From Rickettsia typhi (lineage in GTDB: Bacteria > Pseudomonadota > Alphaproteobacteria > Rickettsiales > Rickettsiaceae), in contig CAMCXV010000059.1 of NCBI GenBank assembly GCA_945883665.1, positions 1 to 5,585 of the forward strand: a stretch of DNA of 5,585 nt, written 5' to 3'. The position numbers were made by a program, and so were the translations under genes. Under the pieces are notes generated by a model, which did no database searches, was not told where the DNA came from, and saw only the letters and a list, made by a program, of their open reading frames with translations. Below, piece by piece: positions 1 to 5,536 of the stretch (its first letter is position 1; the number at the start of each line of letters is the position of its first letter).

Positions 1-98
1 CTAATAGTCAATCATGCCTTAGGCTCATTACTGCTATCCTGCTAGAAATTAGCGATGATTGGATTACTGGTGCTGCTTATTTAGATATGAGCGCGTAA
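1..98 (+). mobile_element. 3' end of an IS256 (Mutator)-family transposase gene, cut by the window edge
   Basis: Reading from position 3, the sequence encodes about 31 residues ending at a TAA at 96-98. It contains SCLRLITAILLEISDDW followed by ITGAAYLDM. This matches the usual C-terminus of IS256-family DDE transposases, where an S-C-L-R-L-[IV]-[TS]-A-[IV]-L block is followed by an E-I/W segment and a short YL tail. The catalytic DDE residues would lie upstream, outside the window, so it is not possible to say whether the gene is intact. The family moves by cut-and-paste or copy-out transposition. No terminal inverted repeat could be confirmed; the A/T-rich stretch at about 119-135 (tttacagaaaaatt) vaguely resembles the internal part of IS256-type ends. 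The family call rests on a short segment. Confidence 0.62.
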
Positions 99-247
99 TA
101 TAAAAAAGGTGAAATGTGAATTTACAGAAAAATTGTTGCTTTATCTAGATTTAATTGTTATTGGTGGTGGAGGTTTGCACTATTCAATAGATTACAAAAT
201 GACTTCACCATAAGTTAATAATTATAGGGTAATTTTGAAATGCCTGA

Positions 248-275
248 AAAATAAAAAAAATGTTTTTTTTATTTT
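248..275. repeat. Perfect 13-bp A/T-only inverted repeat
   Basis: The left arm (248-260: four A, a T, eight A) is perfectly complementary to the right arm (263-275: eight T, an A, four T), with a TG loop. All stem pairs are A-T, so the hairpin is weak, but it ends in a T-rich strand in both directions. It could serve as a bidirectional transcription stop insulating the IS remnant from the downstream gene. It could also be a bent-DNA upstream element for the promoter that starts just after it. Which role applies cannot be decided from the sequence. Confidence 0.5.
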
Positions 276-277
276 AA

Positions 278-363
278 ATCTGTGTTATAAAATAAATGTA
301 CATATTTCAAGATGCGTAGCAGCTTTGTAAATATCTGTGCAAATATAATGAGAAAATACAGAT
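278..363 (+). promoter_or_regulatory. Candidate promoter and operator region of the umuD-like gene
   Basis: Two sigma-70-like -10 boxes are visible. The first, TATAAA at 286-291, is preceded by TG at 283-284 (extended -10 form), with only a T-tract where a -35 would be. The second is a perfect TATAAT at 344-349, 28 bases before the start codon, without a good -35. The motif ATCTGTG occurs at 278-284 and again at 333-339, each time just upstream of a -10 box. Its inverted core ACAGAT lies at 358-363, near the expected transcription start of the second promoter. This looks like an operator set, possibly for autoregulation by the encoded S24 protein, which is an inference. It does not match the E. 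coli LexA box, because the CTGT and ACAG halves are 19 bases apart. Confidence 0.42.
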
Positions 364-376
364 TGGGTAGTAAGAA

Positions 377-892
377 ATGAAACATGGTGGTAGACGAAAT
401 GGAGCTGGTAGACCAAGGGGTCAAGGTAAGTACGGTACTAGTACAAAAGCCATTAGAGTGCCGGAATATTTAATAGAAGATGTAAAAAGCTATTCTATTA
501 ACGGCGGATATAAAATACCGTTCTTTAGTTCTAAAGTCGAAGCTGGTCACCCTTCTTTAGCGGATGATCATATAGAAGATATGATCGATATAAATAGTTT
601 TTTAATCAAAAATCCTCATACAAGTTTTTGTGTTAAAGTTTCGGGTCTCTCAATGATTGGTGCTGGAATTTATGAAGGTGATATCTTAATTGTAGATAGC
701 AGTATTTCTCCGATTGAAGGCAAAATAGTAATCGCTGCTTTAGATGGTATGCTTACTGTAAAAAGATTTGATTTTATTAACAAAAAGCCTTATTTGATAC
801 CGGAAAATCCCAATTTTGACCCTATTCCAATTCTAGAAAATTCAGAAATTTACATATGGGGAGTGGTAATAAGTATAGTTAGAAGTTTATAA
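377..892 (+). CDS. UmuD/LexA-type S24 autoprotease with a basic N-terminal extension
   Basis: This 171-residue protein contains a complete UmuD-like peptidase S24 domain (about 46-171). The self-cleavage site is Ala56-Gly57 in VEAGHPSLADD, very close to UmuD. The nucleophile is Ser92 in VSGLSMIGAGIYEGDILIVD, and the general-base lysine is Lys129 in LTVKR. All catalytic residues are present, so RecA-stimulated self-cleavage is plausible. UmuD of E. coli is 139 residues. The extra N-terminus here is rich in Arg and Gly (GGRRNGAGRPRGQGKYG, with an AT-hook-like GRPRG), then a stretch resembling a ribbon-helix-helix strand and helix (KAIRVPEYLIEDV). Similar extended UmuD-like proteins exist, and the extended UmuDAb of Acinetobacter is a known repressor. 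No umuC polymerase gene follows, so a regulator role is as likely as a polymerase V subunit. A partial Shine-Dalgarno GGGTAG lies at 365-370. Confidence 0.85.
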   Translation: MKHGGRRNGAGRPRGQGKYGTSTKAIRVPEYLIEDVKSYSINGGYKIPFFSSKVEAGHPSLADDHIEDMIDINSFLIKNPHTSFCVKVSGLSMIGAGIYEGDILIVDSSISPIEGKIVIAALDGMLTVKRFDFINKKPYLIPENPNFDPIPILENSEIYIWGVVISIVRSL

Positions 893-905
893 TGGGGTGA
901 TGATT

Positions 906-1175
906 ATGGAATTTAAAATTTATGAAATTGAAAATATCAAAAGTGCAAGAGAGTATTTATCAAAAATAAATGAACCTGTATTATTAAGCAACCCCCAAGG
1001 AAGTACTAGATATTATGGTATTAGAGTTATAGACTATATTTTTAAAACCCTTCAAAATGAATTTCCTAGTAAAATAAGGGGTACTATTATTGATGTGTAC
1101 GATGATTACCCAGCCTTGATAACCGCAAAAGAGCTAGGTTATGATAGGATAATATACAATAACCAGATAGCTTAA
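906..1175 (+). CDS. Small conserved-looking protein of unknown function
   Basis: This protein has 89 residues if started at ATG 906. The frame can also open at GTG 897 or ATG 900, but GGGGTGA at 894-900 makes a good Shine-Dalgarno only for the 906 start, 6 bases away, so 906 is preferred. There is no signal peptide, membrane segment or cysteine pair. The pattern LLSNPQGSTRYYG, then I-D-V-Y-D-D-Y-P-A-L at about 61-71 and AKELGYDRIIY at 74-84, recalls a small alphaproteobacterial family with an S-P-x-G block, a D-C-G-D-x-P-G-x-A block and a closing A-L-R-x-G-x-x-x-I-x-F segment. I recognise that layout from memory only and know no function for it. It starts 13 bases after the umuD-like stop, so the two are probably co-transcribed. 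It may really belong with the downstream housekeeping xerC. Confidence 0.7.
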   Translation: MEFKIYEIENIKSAREYLSKINEPVLLSNPQGSTRYYGIRVIDYIFKTLQNEFPSKIRGTIIDVYDDYPALITAKELGYDRIIYNNQIA

Positions 1176-1232
1176 AATTTAGTTTGTTTAAGTGTTTGAT
1201 AGCTTGTAACGATTCAAAAAAATATTAAAAAG

Positions 1233-2183
1233 ATGTTTAATTCGGAAATTCAGGAATTAGTGAACGGGTGGCAAGCTTATTTACGGCTACAAAAAAACTA
1301 TTCTAAAAACACTATAGAATCTTATCTTAATGATTTAAAAGCTTATTTCATTTTTATTCAAAAATATACTGAAGAATCTGTAAGTATAAAATCTATTTCT
1401 TCGGTAGATATAAGAATGATAAGAAGCTGGTTATCTGAGCGTAGATTTTGTGAATATGCGGCAACTTCTAGTGCGCGAGCTTTATCTTCAATAAGAAATT
1501 TCTATAATTATATAGAAAAAACTCATAAAATAGTTTGTCATTCGATACATTCTGTATCTAGCCCTAAAAAACCAAAATCTCTACCAAAAGCTTTATCCAA
1601 AGAAGATGCTTTGCTTTCTCTAGATAAAATAGACAGTTTGGATGAAGTAAAGTGGATTGACTTAAGGAATAAAAGTTTACTAACATTAATTTATGCTAGT
1701 GGTCTTAGAATTTCAGAAGCATTATCAATAACTAAAGAGCATGTAAATAAATGTGAATATATAAAAATCATAGGCAAGGGTAATAAAGAAAGGTTGATTC
1801 CTTGGATTGAAGATGTAAGAAAATTAATTTTGGAATATTTAAAAGAATTACCTTATGAGATAGATGAAAATGAACCAATATTTCGTAGCAAGATGGGGAA
1901 AATATTACTTAGAAATAATTTTAATACCGAATTGGTTAAATTAAGACGTGTTTATGGTTTGCCGGAGCATTTAACTTCTCATTCATTTCGTCATAGTTTT
2001 GCCACGCATTTACTAGAAAATGGTGCAGATCTGAGGTCTATACAAGATCTACTTGGTCATAAGAGCTTATCTACCACCCAGAGATATACAAAAGTTAATC
2101 TAAAACACTTAGAGACGGTTTATAATAAATCACACCCTGAGTCGGAGTTGGTTCATGATAAGAAAGCTATTGATTTAAAGTAA
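1233..2183 (+). CDS. xerC: Tyrosine recombinase XerC
   Basis: XerC works with XerD at the dif site near the replication terminus to resolve chromosome dimers before cell division. The 316-residue protein has an N-terminal SAM-like core-binding domain (about 5-95, with NYSKNTIESYLNDL) and a C-terminal catalytic domain (about 118-300). All active-site residues are visible: Arg159 in ASGLRISEAL, Lys185 in GKGNKER, His250 and Arg253 in SHSFRHSFATHLL, His276 in LLGHKSLSTT and the nucleophile Tyr285 in QRYT. The ending VYNKSHP corresponds to the XerC-type YDKAHP tail, which favours XerC over XerD or a phage integrase. A roughly 13-residue polar tail follows. The start has only an A-rich AAAAAG in front. 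The gene stands 57 bases after the previous one; no clear promoter was found there. Confidence 0.93.
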   Translation: MFNSEIQELVNGWQAYLRLQKNYSKNTIESYLNDLKAYFIFIQKYTEESVSIKSISSVDIRMIRSWLSERRFCEYAATSSARALSSIRNFYNYIEKTHKIVCHSIHSVSSPKKPKSLPKALSKEDALLSLDKIDSLDEVKWIDLRNKSLLTLIYASGLRISEALSITKEHVNKCEYIKIIGKGNKERLIPWIEDVRKLILEYLKELPYEIDENEPIFRSKMGKILLRNNFNTELVKLRRVYGLPEHLTSHSFRHSFATHLLENGADLRSIQDLLGHKSLSTTQRYTKVNLKHLETVYNKSHPESELVHDKKAIDLK

Positions 2184-2202
2184 AGAATTTAAGTGTTTTG
2201 TC

Positions 2203-2232
2203 TTGCATTTTAACAAAGTTTTGCATTATATT
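2203..2232 (+). promoter_or_regulatory. Probable sigma-70 promoter of dksA
   Basis: TTGCAT at 2203-2208 and TATATT at 2227-2232 are separated by 18 bases, close to the consensus spacing. Transcription would begin near 2239-2241, leaving a leader of only about 22 bases before the dksA ATG at 2262. The hexamer TTGCAT is repeated at 2221-2226 directly against the -10 box; whether this matters is unclear. The call rests on pattern alone, in very AT-rich DNA where such matches are common. Confidence 0.42.
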
Positions 2233-2261
2233 GTAGCTGTTTTAAATTAAAGATATTTAGT

Positions 2262-2696
2262 ATGGAAAAGTTAGTTTTACCAGAGGGTTACAAGCCTTCT
2301 AATTCGGAAGAATATATGAACCCGATGCAGTTGGAGTATTTCAAACAAAAACTTCTAACATGGCGTGAAGAATTGCTTGAAGAGTCTAGGGAAACGCTAA
2401 TACATTTAAGAGAAGAGAATTGGAACGAGCCAGATTTAAATGACCGAGCAAGTATTGAAACAGAAACAACTATCGAACTTAGGACTCGCGATCGTTATCG
2501 TAAATTAATCGATAAAATAGAATCTGCTATCAACAGAGTGAATAAGGGTGGTTATGGATATTGTGAAGAAACAGGTGAAGCAATAGGTCTTAAAAGACTT
2601 GAAGCAAGACCAGTTGCTACTTTATGTATAGAAGCACAAGAGCGTCATGAAAATTATGAAAAAACTCATTTAGATGAAGATTTTTTAGAAAATTAA
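2262..2696 (+). CDS. dksA: RNA polymerase-binding transcription factor DksA
   Basis: DksA enters the secondary channel of RNA polymerase and, with ppGpp, tunes rRNA and amino-acid promoters. The 144-residue protein has a helical coiled-coil part (about 20-95) whose tip carries the functional D-x-x-D-x-A motif at Asp58, Asp61 and Ala63 (EPDLNDRAS). The globular zinc-finger region follows (about 98-128: GYCEETGEAIGLKRLEARP then ATLCIEAQ). Of the four zinc-binding cysteines of E. coli DksA only the first and third remain (Cys101, Cys122). The second and fourth are Thr104 and Ala125. Loss of cysteines is common in alphaproteobacterial DksA, so this is likely a functional protein that does not bind zinc classically. 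No Shine-Dalgarno is obvious. The gene appears to have its own promoter. Confidence 0.94.
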   Translation: MEKLVLPEGYKPSNSEEYMNPMQLEYFKQKLLTWREELLEESRETLIHLREENWNEPDLNDRASIETETTIELRTRDRYRKLIDKIESAINRVNKGGYGYCEETGEAIGLKRLEARPVATLCIEAQERHENYEKTHLDEDFLEN

Positions 2697-2706
2697 AAGT
2701 TTTATG

Positions 2707-2763
2707 ATACAAGGAAGATGTGATAATATCATTTTTATAGATTTGTGTTATCACATGTTGTAT
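2707..2763. terminator. Imperfect long hairpin between dksA and secF, possible terminator
   Basis: A perfect 9-bp inverted repeat (ATGTGATAA at 2718-2726, TTATCACAT at 2748-2756) is enclosed by a second 6-bp pair (ATACAA at 2707-2712, TTGTAT at 2758-2763), with an asymmetric bulge of five bases against one. The left arm overlaps a competing small palindrome, TGATA-A-TATCA at 2721-2731. There is no T-run straight after the stem (the tail is TATGTTGTTTAATTTTC), so it is a weak intrinsic terminator at best. It may instead be an RNA-stabilising or regulatory structure in front of secF, whose start is 45 bases downstream. Confidence 0.48.
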
Positions 2764-2807
2764 TATGTTGTTTAATTTTCTAGAATCAATTTTTTAATAA
2801 TTTGAGA

Positions 2808-3719
2808 ATGCAATTTTTTCCTCTAAAACTTTTTCCTAGTAATTCTAATTTTGACTTCATGCGAATGAAAAATTTTAATTATGCTCTATCAATTTTATTA
2901 TTTTTCCTAAGTATATATTGGATTAGTGTCTATAAATTTAATTTTGGCATTGATTTTATTGGTGGAATTAGTATCGAGTTAAGGGTTGATAAAGATCCTG
3001 ATTTACCTAAAATGCGTACAGTTCTGGGAGATCTTGAAATTGGCGAAATAATATTGCAAAATTTTGGCAGCGATAAAGATATCTCAATAAGAGCTGGTAT
3101 TAGTAGTGAAGAGAATTTGATGCAGAATATTGAACTTATTAAATCTGCTCTGGCGCAAAATTTTCCATATCAGTTTGAGTATAGAAAAGTTGATTTTGTT
3201 GGTCCACAAGTTGGTAATCAGATGATAAAATCAGGTATTACTGCTCTTATACTATCATTTTTATCTATAATGATTTACATTTGGATAAGATTTGAATGGC
3301 AATTTGCTATCGGAGTTTTAGCGGCGCTGCTTCATGATGTAGTTTTAAGTCTTGGGTTTTTAAGCGCAACAAAACTGGACTTTAATTTAAGTACAATTGC
3401 TGCTATTTTAACCATAGTTGGCTACTCAGTAAATGATACTGTAGTAATTTATGATCGCATTCGTGAAAATTTAAGAAAATATAACAAAAAGCCTGTTAGT
3501 GTTATAATTAATATGAGTGTCAATGAAACTTTGTCAAGGACAACAATAACAGTTTTTACAACTTTGCTTGCTAATTTTGCTTTGATAATATATGGCGGCG
3601 AAGCGATAAAAAGTTTTAGTATTCTAGTGTTTTTTGGAATATTATTTGGTACTTATTCATCTATTTTTATTTCCGCGCCAGTGATTACATTATTTAATTT
3701 TAAAAACTTAAAAGAATAA
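2808..3719 (+). CDS. secF: Protein translocase subunit SecF
   Basis: SecF pairs with SecD in the inner membrane and uses the proton gradient to pull exported proteins through SecYEG. The ATG at 2808 gives 303 residues; a TTG at 2802 would add two but is less likely. TM1 is about 25-43, followed by [14 protein letters not shown] (46-59) and the periplasmic domain to about 130, which closes with [10 protein letters not shown]2 to TM6 lie at about 138-160, 165-185, 193-212, 244-262 and 268-296. The family signature [17 protein letters not shown] (205-221) in and after TM4 is intact. Length and six-segment layout fit single-unit SecF. SecD is not adjacent, unlike the secDF order of many bacteria. 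The downstream efp begins 7 bases after the stop, suggesting co-transcription. Confidence 0.94.
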   Translation: MQFFPLKLFPSNSNFDFMRMKNFNYALSILLFFLSIYWISVYKFNFGIDFIGGISIELRVDKDPDLPKMRTVLGDLEIGEIILQNFGSDKDISIRAGISSEENLMQNIELIKSALAQNFPYQFEYRKVDFVGPQVGNQMIKSGITALILSFLSIMIYIWIRFEWQFAIGVLAALLHDVVLSLGFLSATKLDFNLSTIAAILTIVGYSVNDTVVIYDRIRENLRKYNKKPVSVIINMSVNETLSRTTITVFTTLLANFALIIYGGEAIKSFSILVFFGILFGTYSSIFISAPVITLFNFKNLKE

Positions 3720-3726
3720 TAATTTT

Positions 3727-4293
3727 ATGAGAATTTCAGCAAATGATATTAAATCTGGTAATATACTAGATTATGAAGGAGAATTGTGGATTGTTGCTAA
3801 AAATCCTGAACATACAAAACCTGGCAAAGGTGGAGCTTATGTGCAGGTGGAGATGAAAAATCTCCGTACTGGTAATAAATTGAATCAACGCTTCAGTTCT
3901 AGTGAAGCTGTTGAAAAAGCTTTTCTTGAAAAAAAAGAGATGCAATATCTTTATAAAGATGAGAATCTTTTGGTATTTATGGATCCAAGCTCCTTTGAAC
4001 AGGTAATGATTGATCAGGATTTAATGAAAGATAAATTGCCTTTTCTTACTGATGGTATGAATGTAGAAGTTGAGTTTTATCAAGATAAACCACTCAGTAT
4101 TGTTCTAGCGCAAACTGTTATACTAGAAATTCAGCAGACTGATCCTGTAATTAAAGGATCCACTGCTACTTCTTCTTATAAACCAGCTATAATGCTCAAT
4201 GGATTGCGTGTTATGGTTCCTCCGTATTTGGTAACAGGTGAAAAAATAATAGTTAGGACTGAAGATAGTACTTTTGTCAAAAGGGCTGAGTAA
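3727..4293 (+). CDS. efp: Translation elongation factor P
   Basis: EF-P binds between the P and E sites of ribosomes stalled on polyproline stretches and promotes peptide bond formation. The 188-residue length equals that of the standard protein. Domain I (about 1-64) carries the loop [10 protein letters not shown] with Lys34, the residue that EpmA and EpmB modify in gammaproteobacteria. Domain II (about 65-127) and the C-terminal OB domain (about 128-188, including the signature region [23 protein letters not shown]) are complete. Whether Lys34 is modified in this organism cannot be seen here. It starts 7 bases after secF without a clear Shine-Dalgarno, which suggests coupling to secF translation. 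Its TAA stop overlaps the ATG of the next gene. Confidence 0.96.
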   Translation: MRISANDIKSGNILDYEGELWIVAKNPEHTKPGKGGAYVQVEMKNLRTGNKLNQRFSSSEAVEKAFLEKKEMQYLYKDENLLVFMDPSSFEQVMIDQDLMKDKLPFLTDGMNVEVEFYQDKPLSIVLAQTVILEIQQTDPVIKGSTATSSYKPAIMLNGLRVMVPPYLVTGEKIIVRTEDSTFVKRAE

Positions 4294-5042
4294 TGCAAAA
4301 TAATACTGATTTTCTTACAGACGCTATAAGGGGGGCTTCAAAATTTTTACATCGAGATTATTTTGAATTAGAAAATTTACAAAGTTCTGAGAAAAATACA
4401 AAAATTTTTGTTGATAAAGCAAAGCAGAGAGTTACAGAAAATTTACAAAAATCACTGAGTAAATATTATAAAAATATCATTTTTGATAATGAATTAAACT
4501 CACAAAATTTGAATTTTAATGATTCTGCAGCTCTAGTAAATGTTTTAGATGGAGAAAAAAACTTTGAAAGATCAATTCCATTTTTTGCATTAATAGTTAC
4601 GATTCTAACAAAAAAACATGATGTAATTTCTGCAGATAAAATTGTTGTGAATTTTCCAGTTTTGGGTGATATATATTATGCCGAGCAAGGAAAAGGTGCG
4701 TGGCTTGAGAGATATTCATCAAATTTTTCTGGTGGTGCTGTAAGATTAAGGGTGTCAGTAAAAAACAAGCTAGAAGATAGACTGGTTTGTTGTAATTACT
4801 TGGAACTACCACTTGCAGTAAAAATATCAGAAAATATAAGAGTTTTTGAATCTTGTGCTTATCAATTAGCTCTTGTAGTTAGTGGTAAAGCTGATGTTGC
4901 TTTGTTTGCAAATAATTCAATTTTCACTCAAGGATTTGAAATGTTAATACGTGAATCTGGTGGACTTAGCTACATAAAGGATAATATATTTATTGCTTCG
5001 AATTATCAATTACAAGAAAAAATAAAACAGGTACTAGTTTAA
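4293..5042 (+). CDS. Inositol-monophosphatase-family (SuhB-like) protein with degenerate active site
   Basis: This 249-residue protein follows the SuhB/IMPase layout. The usual DPxDGTxNF motif corresponds to NVLDGEKNFERSIPFFAL (83-100), and LGDIYYAEQGKGAW (124-137) matches the normal Y-x-A-x-x-G-x-G-A block. SGKADVALF (197-205) and LIRESGG (218-224) match the last helix region. Key metal ligands are changed. The first Asp of DPxDG is Asn83, the catalytic Thr is Glu88, and the Asp of the WDxAAG motif aligns with Phe211. Only Asp86 remains clearly. Phosphatase activity is therefore doubtful. In E. coli, SuhB also acts in rRNA transcription antitermination without needing catalysis, so a non-enzymatic role is possible. 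The ATG overlaps the efp stop by one base (TAATG), and AAGGG at 4281-4285 provides a Shine-Dalgarno inside efp. The frame is intact over its full length. Confidence 0.8.
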   Translation: MQNNTDFLTDAIRGASKFLHRDYFELENLQSSEKNTKIFVDKAKQRVTENLQKSLSKYYKNIIFDNELNSQNLNFNDSAALVNVLDGEKNFERSIPFFALIVTILTKKHDVISADKIVVNFPVLGDIYYAEQGKGAWLERYSSNFSGGAVRLRVSVKNKLEDRLVCCNYLELPLAVKISENIRVFESCAYQLALVVSGKADVALFANNSIFTQGFEMLIRESGGLSYIKDNIFIASNYQLQEKIKQVLV

Positions 5043-5043
5043 T

Positions 5044-5102
5044 ACTATTTTTAAAAATATCCGTAGCTTAAATTGAAAATAGTTTAAATTTTAAATTTTT
5101 TT
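5044..5102 (+). terminator. Possible intrinsic terminator after the secF-efp-suhB-like group
   Basis: ACTATTTTTAA at 5044-5054 can pair with TTGAAAATAGT at 5073-5083 (11 pairs, one of them G-U) around an 18-base loop. A T-rich tail ends in seven T at 5096-5102. The stem is almost all A-T, so it is weak, and the T-run is 12 bases beyond the stem. The left arm also contains a self-palindrome, ATTTTTAAAAAT at 5047-5058, which could form instead. The position just after the stop codon supports a terminator role. Confidence 0.38.
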
Positions 5103-5128
5103 GAATTATTATTTAATTCTGGTATCTA
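5101..5128 (+). promoter_or_regulatory. Possible promoter of the DUF2610 gene
   Basis: TTGAAT at 5101-5106 and TATCTA at 5123-5128 are separated by 16 bases, and the -10 box is preceded by TG at 5120-5121 (extended -10 form). Transcription would start near 5135, giving a leader of about 36 bases that contains the strong ribosome binding site. This fits a separately transcribed gene after the preceding terminator candidate. The evidence is sequence pattern only. Confidence 0.38.
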
Positions 5129-5156
5129 AAGAAACTATTGATGTTATTTATATAGC

Positions 5157-5164
5157 GAGGTGAT
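5157..5164 (+). promoter_or_regulatory. Strong Shine-Dalgarno of the DUF2610 gene
   Basis: GAGGTGAT is an 8-base perfect complement to the 3' end of 16S rRNA, placed 6 bases before the ATG at 5171. It is the best ribosome binding site in the window; most other genes here have weak or no such site. This fixes the start and suggests high translation of the encoded protein. Confidence 0.75.
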
Positions 5165-5170
5165 TTTACA

Positions 5171-5503
5171 ATGAAAAAATTTACAATTAATTGTGATTTC
5201 GGGGGGCAATTATCGCCATTTACTATTTTTATTGGTAAACCCGAGCATTCCCATCACCCGTTGCATTTTCAAGCAGATTGGCTTTCAAAACAGCGTGGCG
5301 GAATGATACCAGGAGATGTAATGGAGGCTGTCACCCAACTTCAACAATTAGCTGAAAAAAATGGTGTGTCTTTAGAAGAATTATGTGTATATGCCCTTGG
5401 CACACCAGAAGAACAAGCTTCTCTTGAAGGCGAAAATAAAGAGAATGTATCTGCAGATTCAAGCTCTGAGGATGATGAAGTTGCAAAAGATCACTTTGAA
5501 TAA
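5171..5503 (+). CDS. DUF2610 family protein with acidic C-terminal tail
   Basis: The protein has 110 residues. The first 78 or so match the rickettsial DUF2610 family as I know it: MKKFTINCDFGGQ, then PFTIFIGKP, HHPLHFQADWLSKQRGG, then a helical segment IPGDVMEAVTQLQQLAEKNG and LEELCVYALG. The family has no established function. The segment with GDVMEAVTQLQQLAEKNGVSLEEL looks like a short helix-turn-helix-like or two-helix fold, but this is weak. From about residue 79 the chain becomes low-complexity and acidic, with about 12 Asp or Glu in 32 residues and a serine cluster (SADSSSEDDE). This part is probably disordered and may be variable between species. No signal peptide or membrane segment is seen, so it should be cytoplasmic unless exported by another route. 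Confidence 0.85.
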   Translation: MKKFTINCDFGGQLSPFTIFIGKPEHSHHPLHFQADWLSKQRGGMIPGDVMEAVTQLQQLAEKNGVSLEELCVYALGTPEEQASLEGENKENVSADSSSEDDEVAKDHFE

Positions 5504-5536
5504 AAAATACCGATTTTGATAAAATAAACTAAAATA

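Larger units (their letters stand above)
99..376. other. Intergenic region between the transposase end and the umuD-like gene
   Basis: No convincing gene is present in this 278-base stretch. The first part (99 to about 240) probably includes the outer end of the IS element and possibly decayed sequence. A 34-codon frame at 109-213 (GTG start) encodes a glycine-rich DLIVIGGGG segment, but it is too short to support a gene. The second part (241-376) holds an A/T-only inverted repeat and the probable promoter and operator of the S24 protein, listed separately. Confidence 0.6.

Noticed and set aside
109..213. 34-codon frame with a GTG start encoding a DLIVIGGGG segment
   Set aside because: The glycine run recalls the dinucleotide-binding start of flavoproteins, but only about nine residues fit, the second half does not, and the frame is too short to separate from chance.
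296..303. ATGTACAT palindrome between the two candidate -10 boxes
   Set aside because: It is only 8 bases, is not repeated elsewhere in the region and matches no operator I can name; it is expected now and then in AT-rich DNA.
335..361. CTGT...ACAG pair resembling an E. coli LexA box
   Set aside because: The halves are 19 bases apart rather than 8, and the interior does not match, so it is not a classical SOS box. It is kept only as part of the repeated ATCTGT motif.
1176..1232. Possible promoter in front of xerC
   Set aside because: TTGTTT-like and TGTAAC-like hexamers exist, but the spacing and -10 match are poor, so no promoter is claimed.
4597..4812. 71-codon open frame on the minus strand
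   Set aside because: It lies fully inside the suhB-like gene on the opposite strand, has no recognisable protein features and no supporting promoter or ribosome binding site.
5513..5525. Small ATTTT-GAT-AAAAT hairpin after the DUF2610 gene
   Set aside because: Five A-T pairs without a T-run are too weak for a terminator; the next gene starts only 11 bases later.
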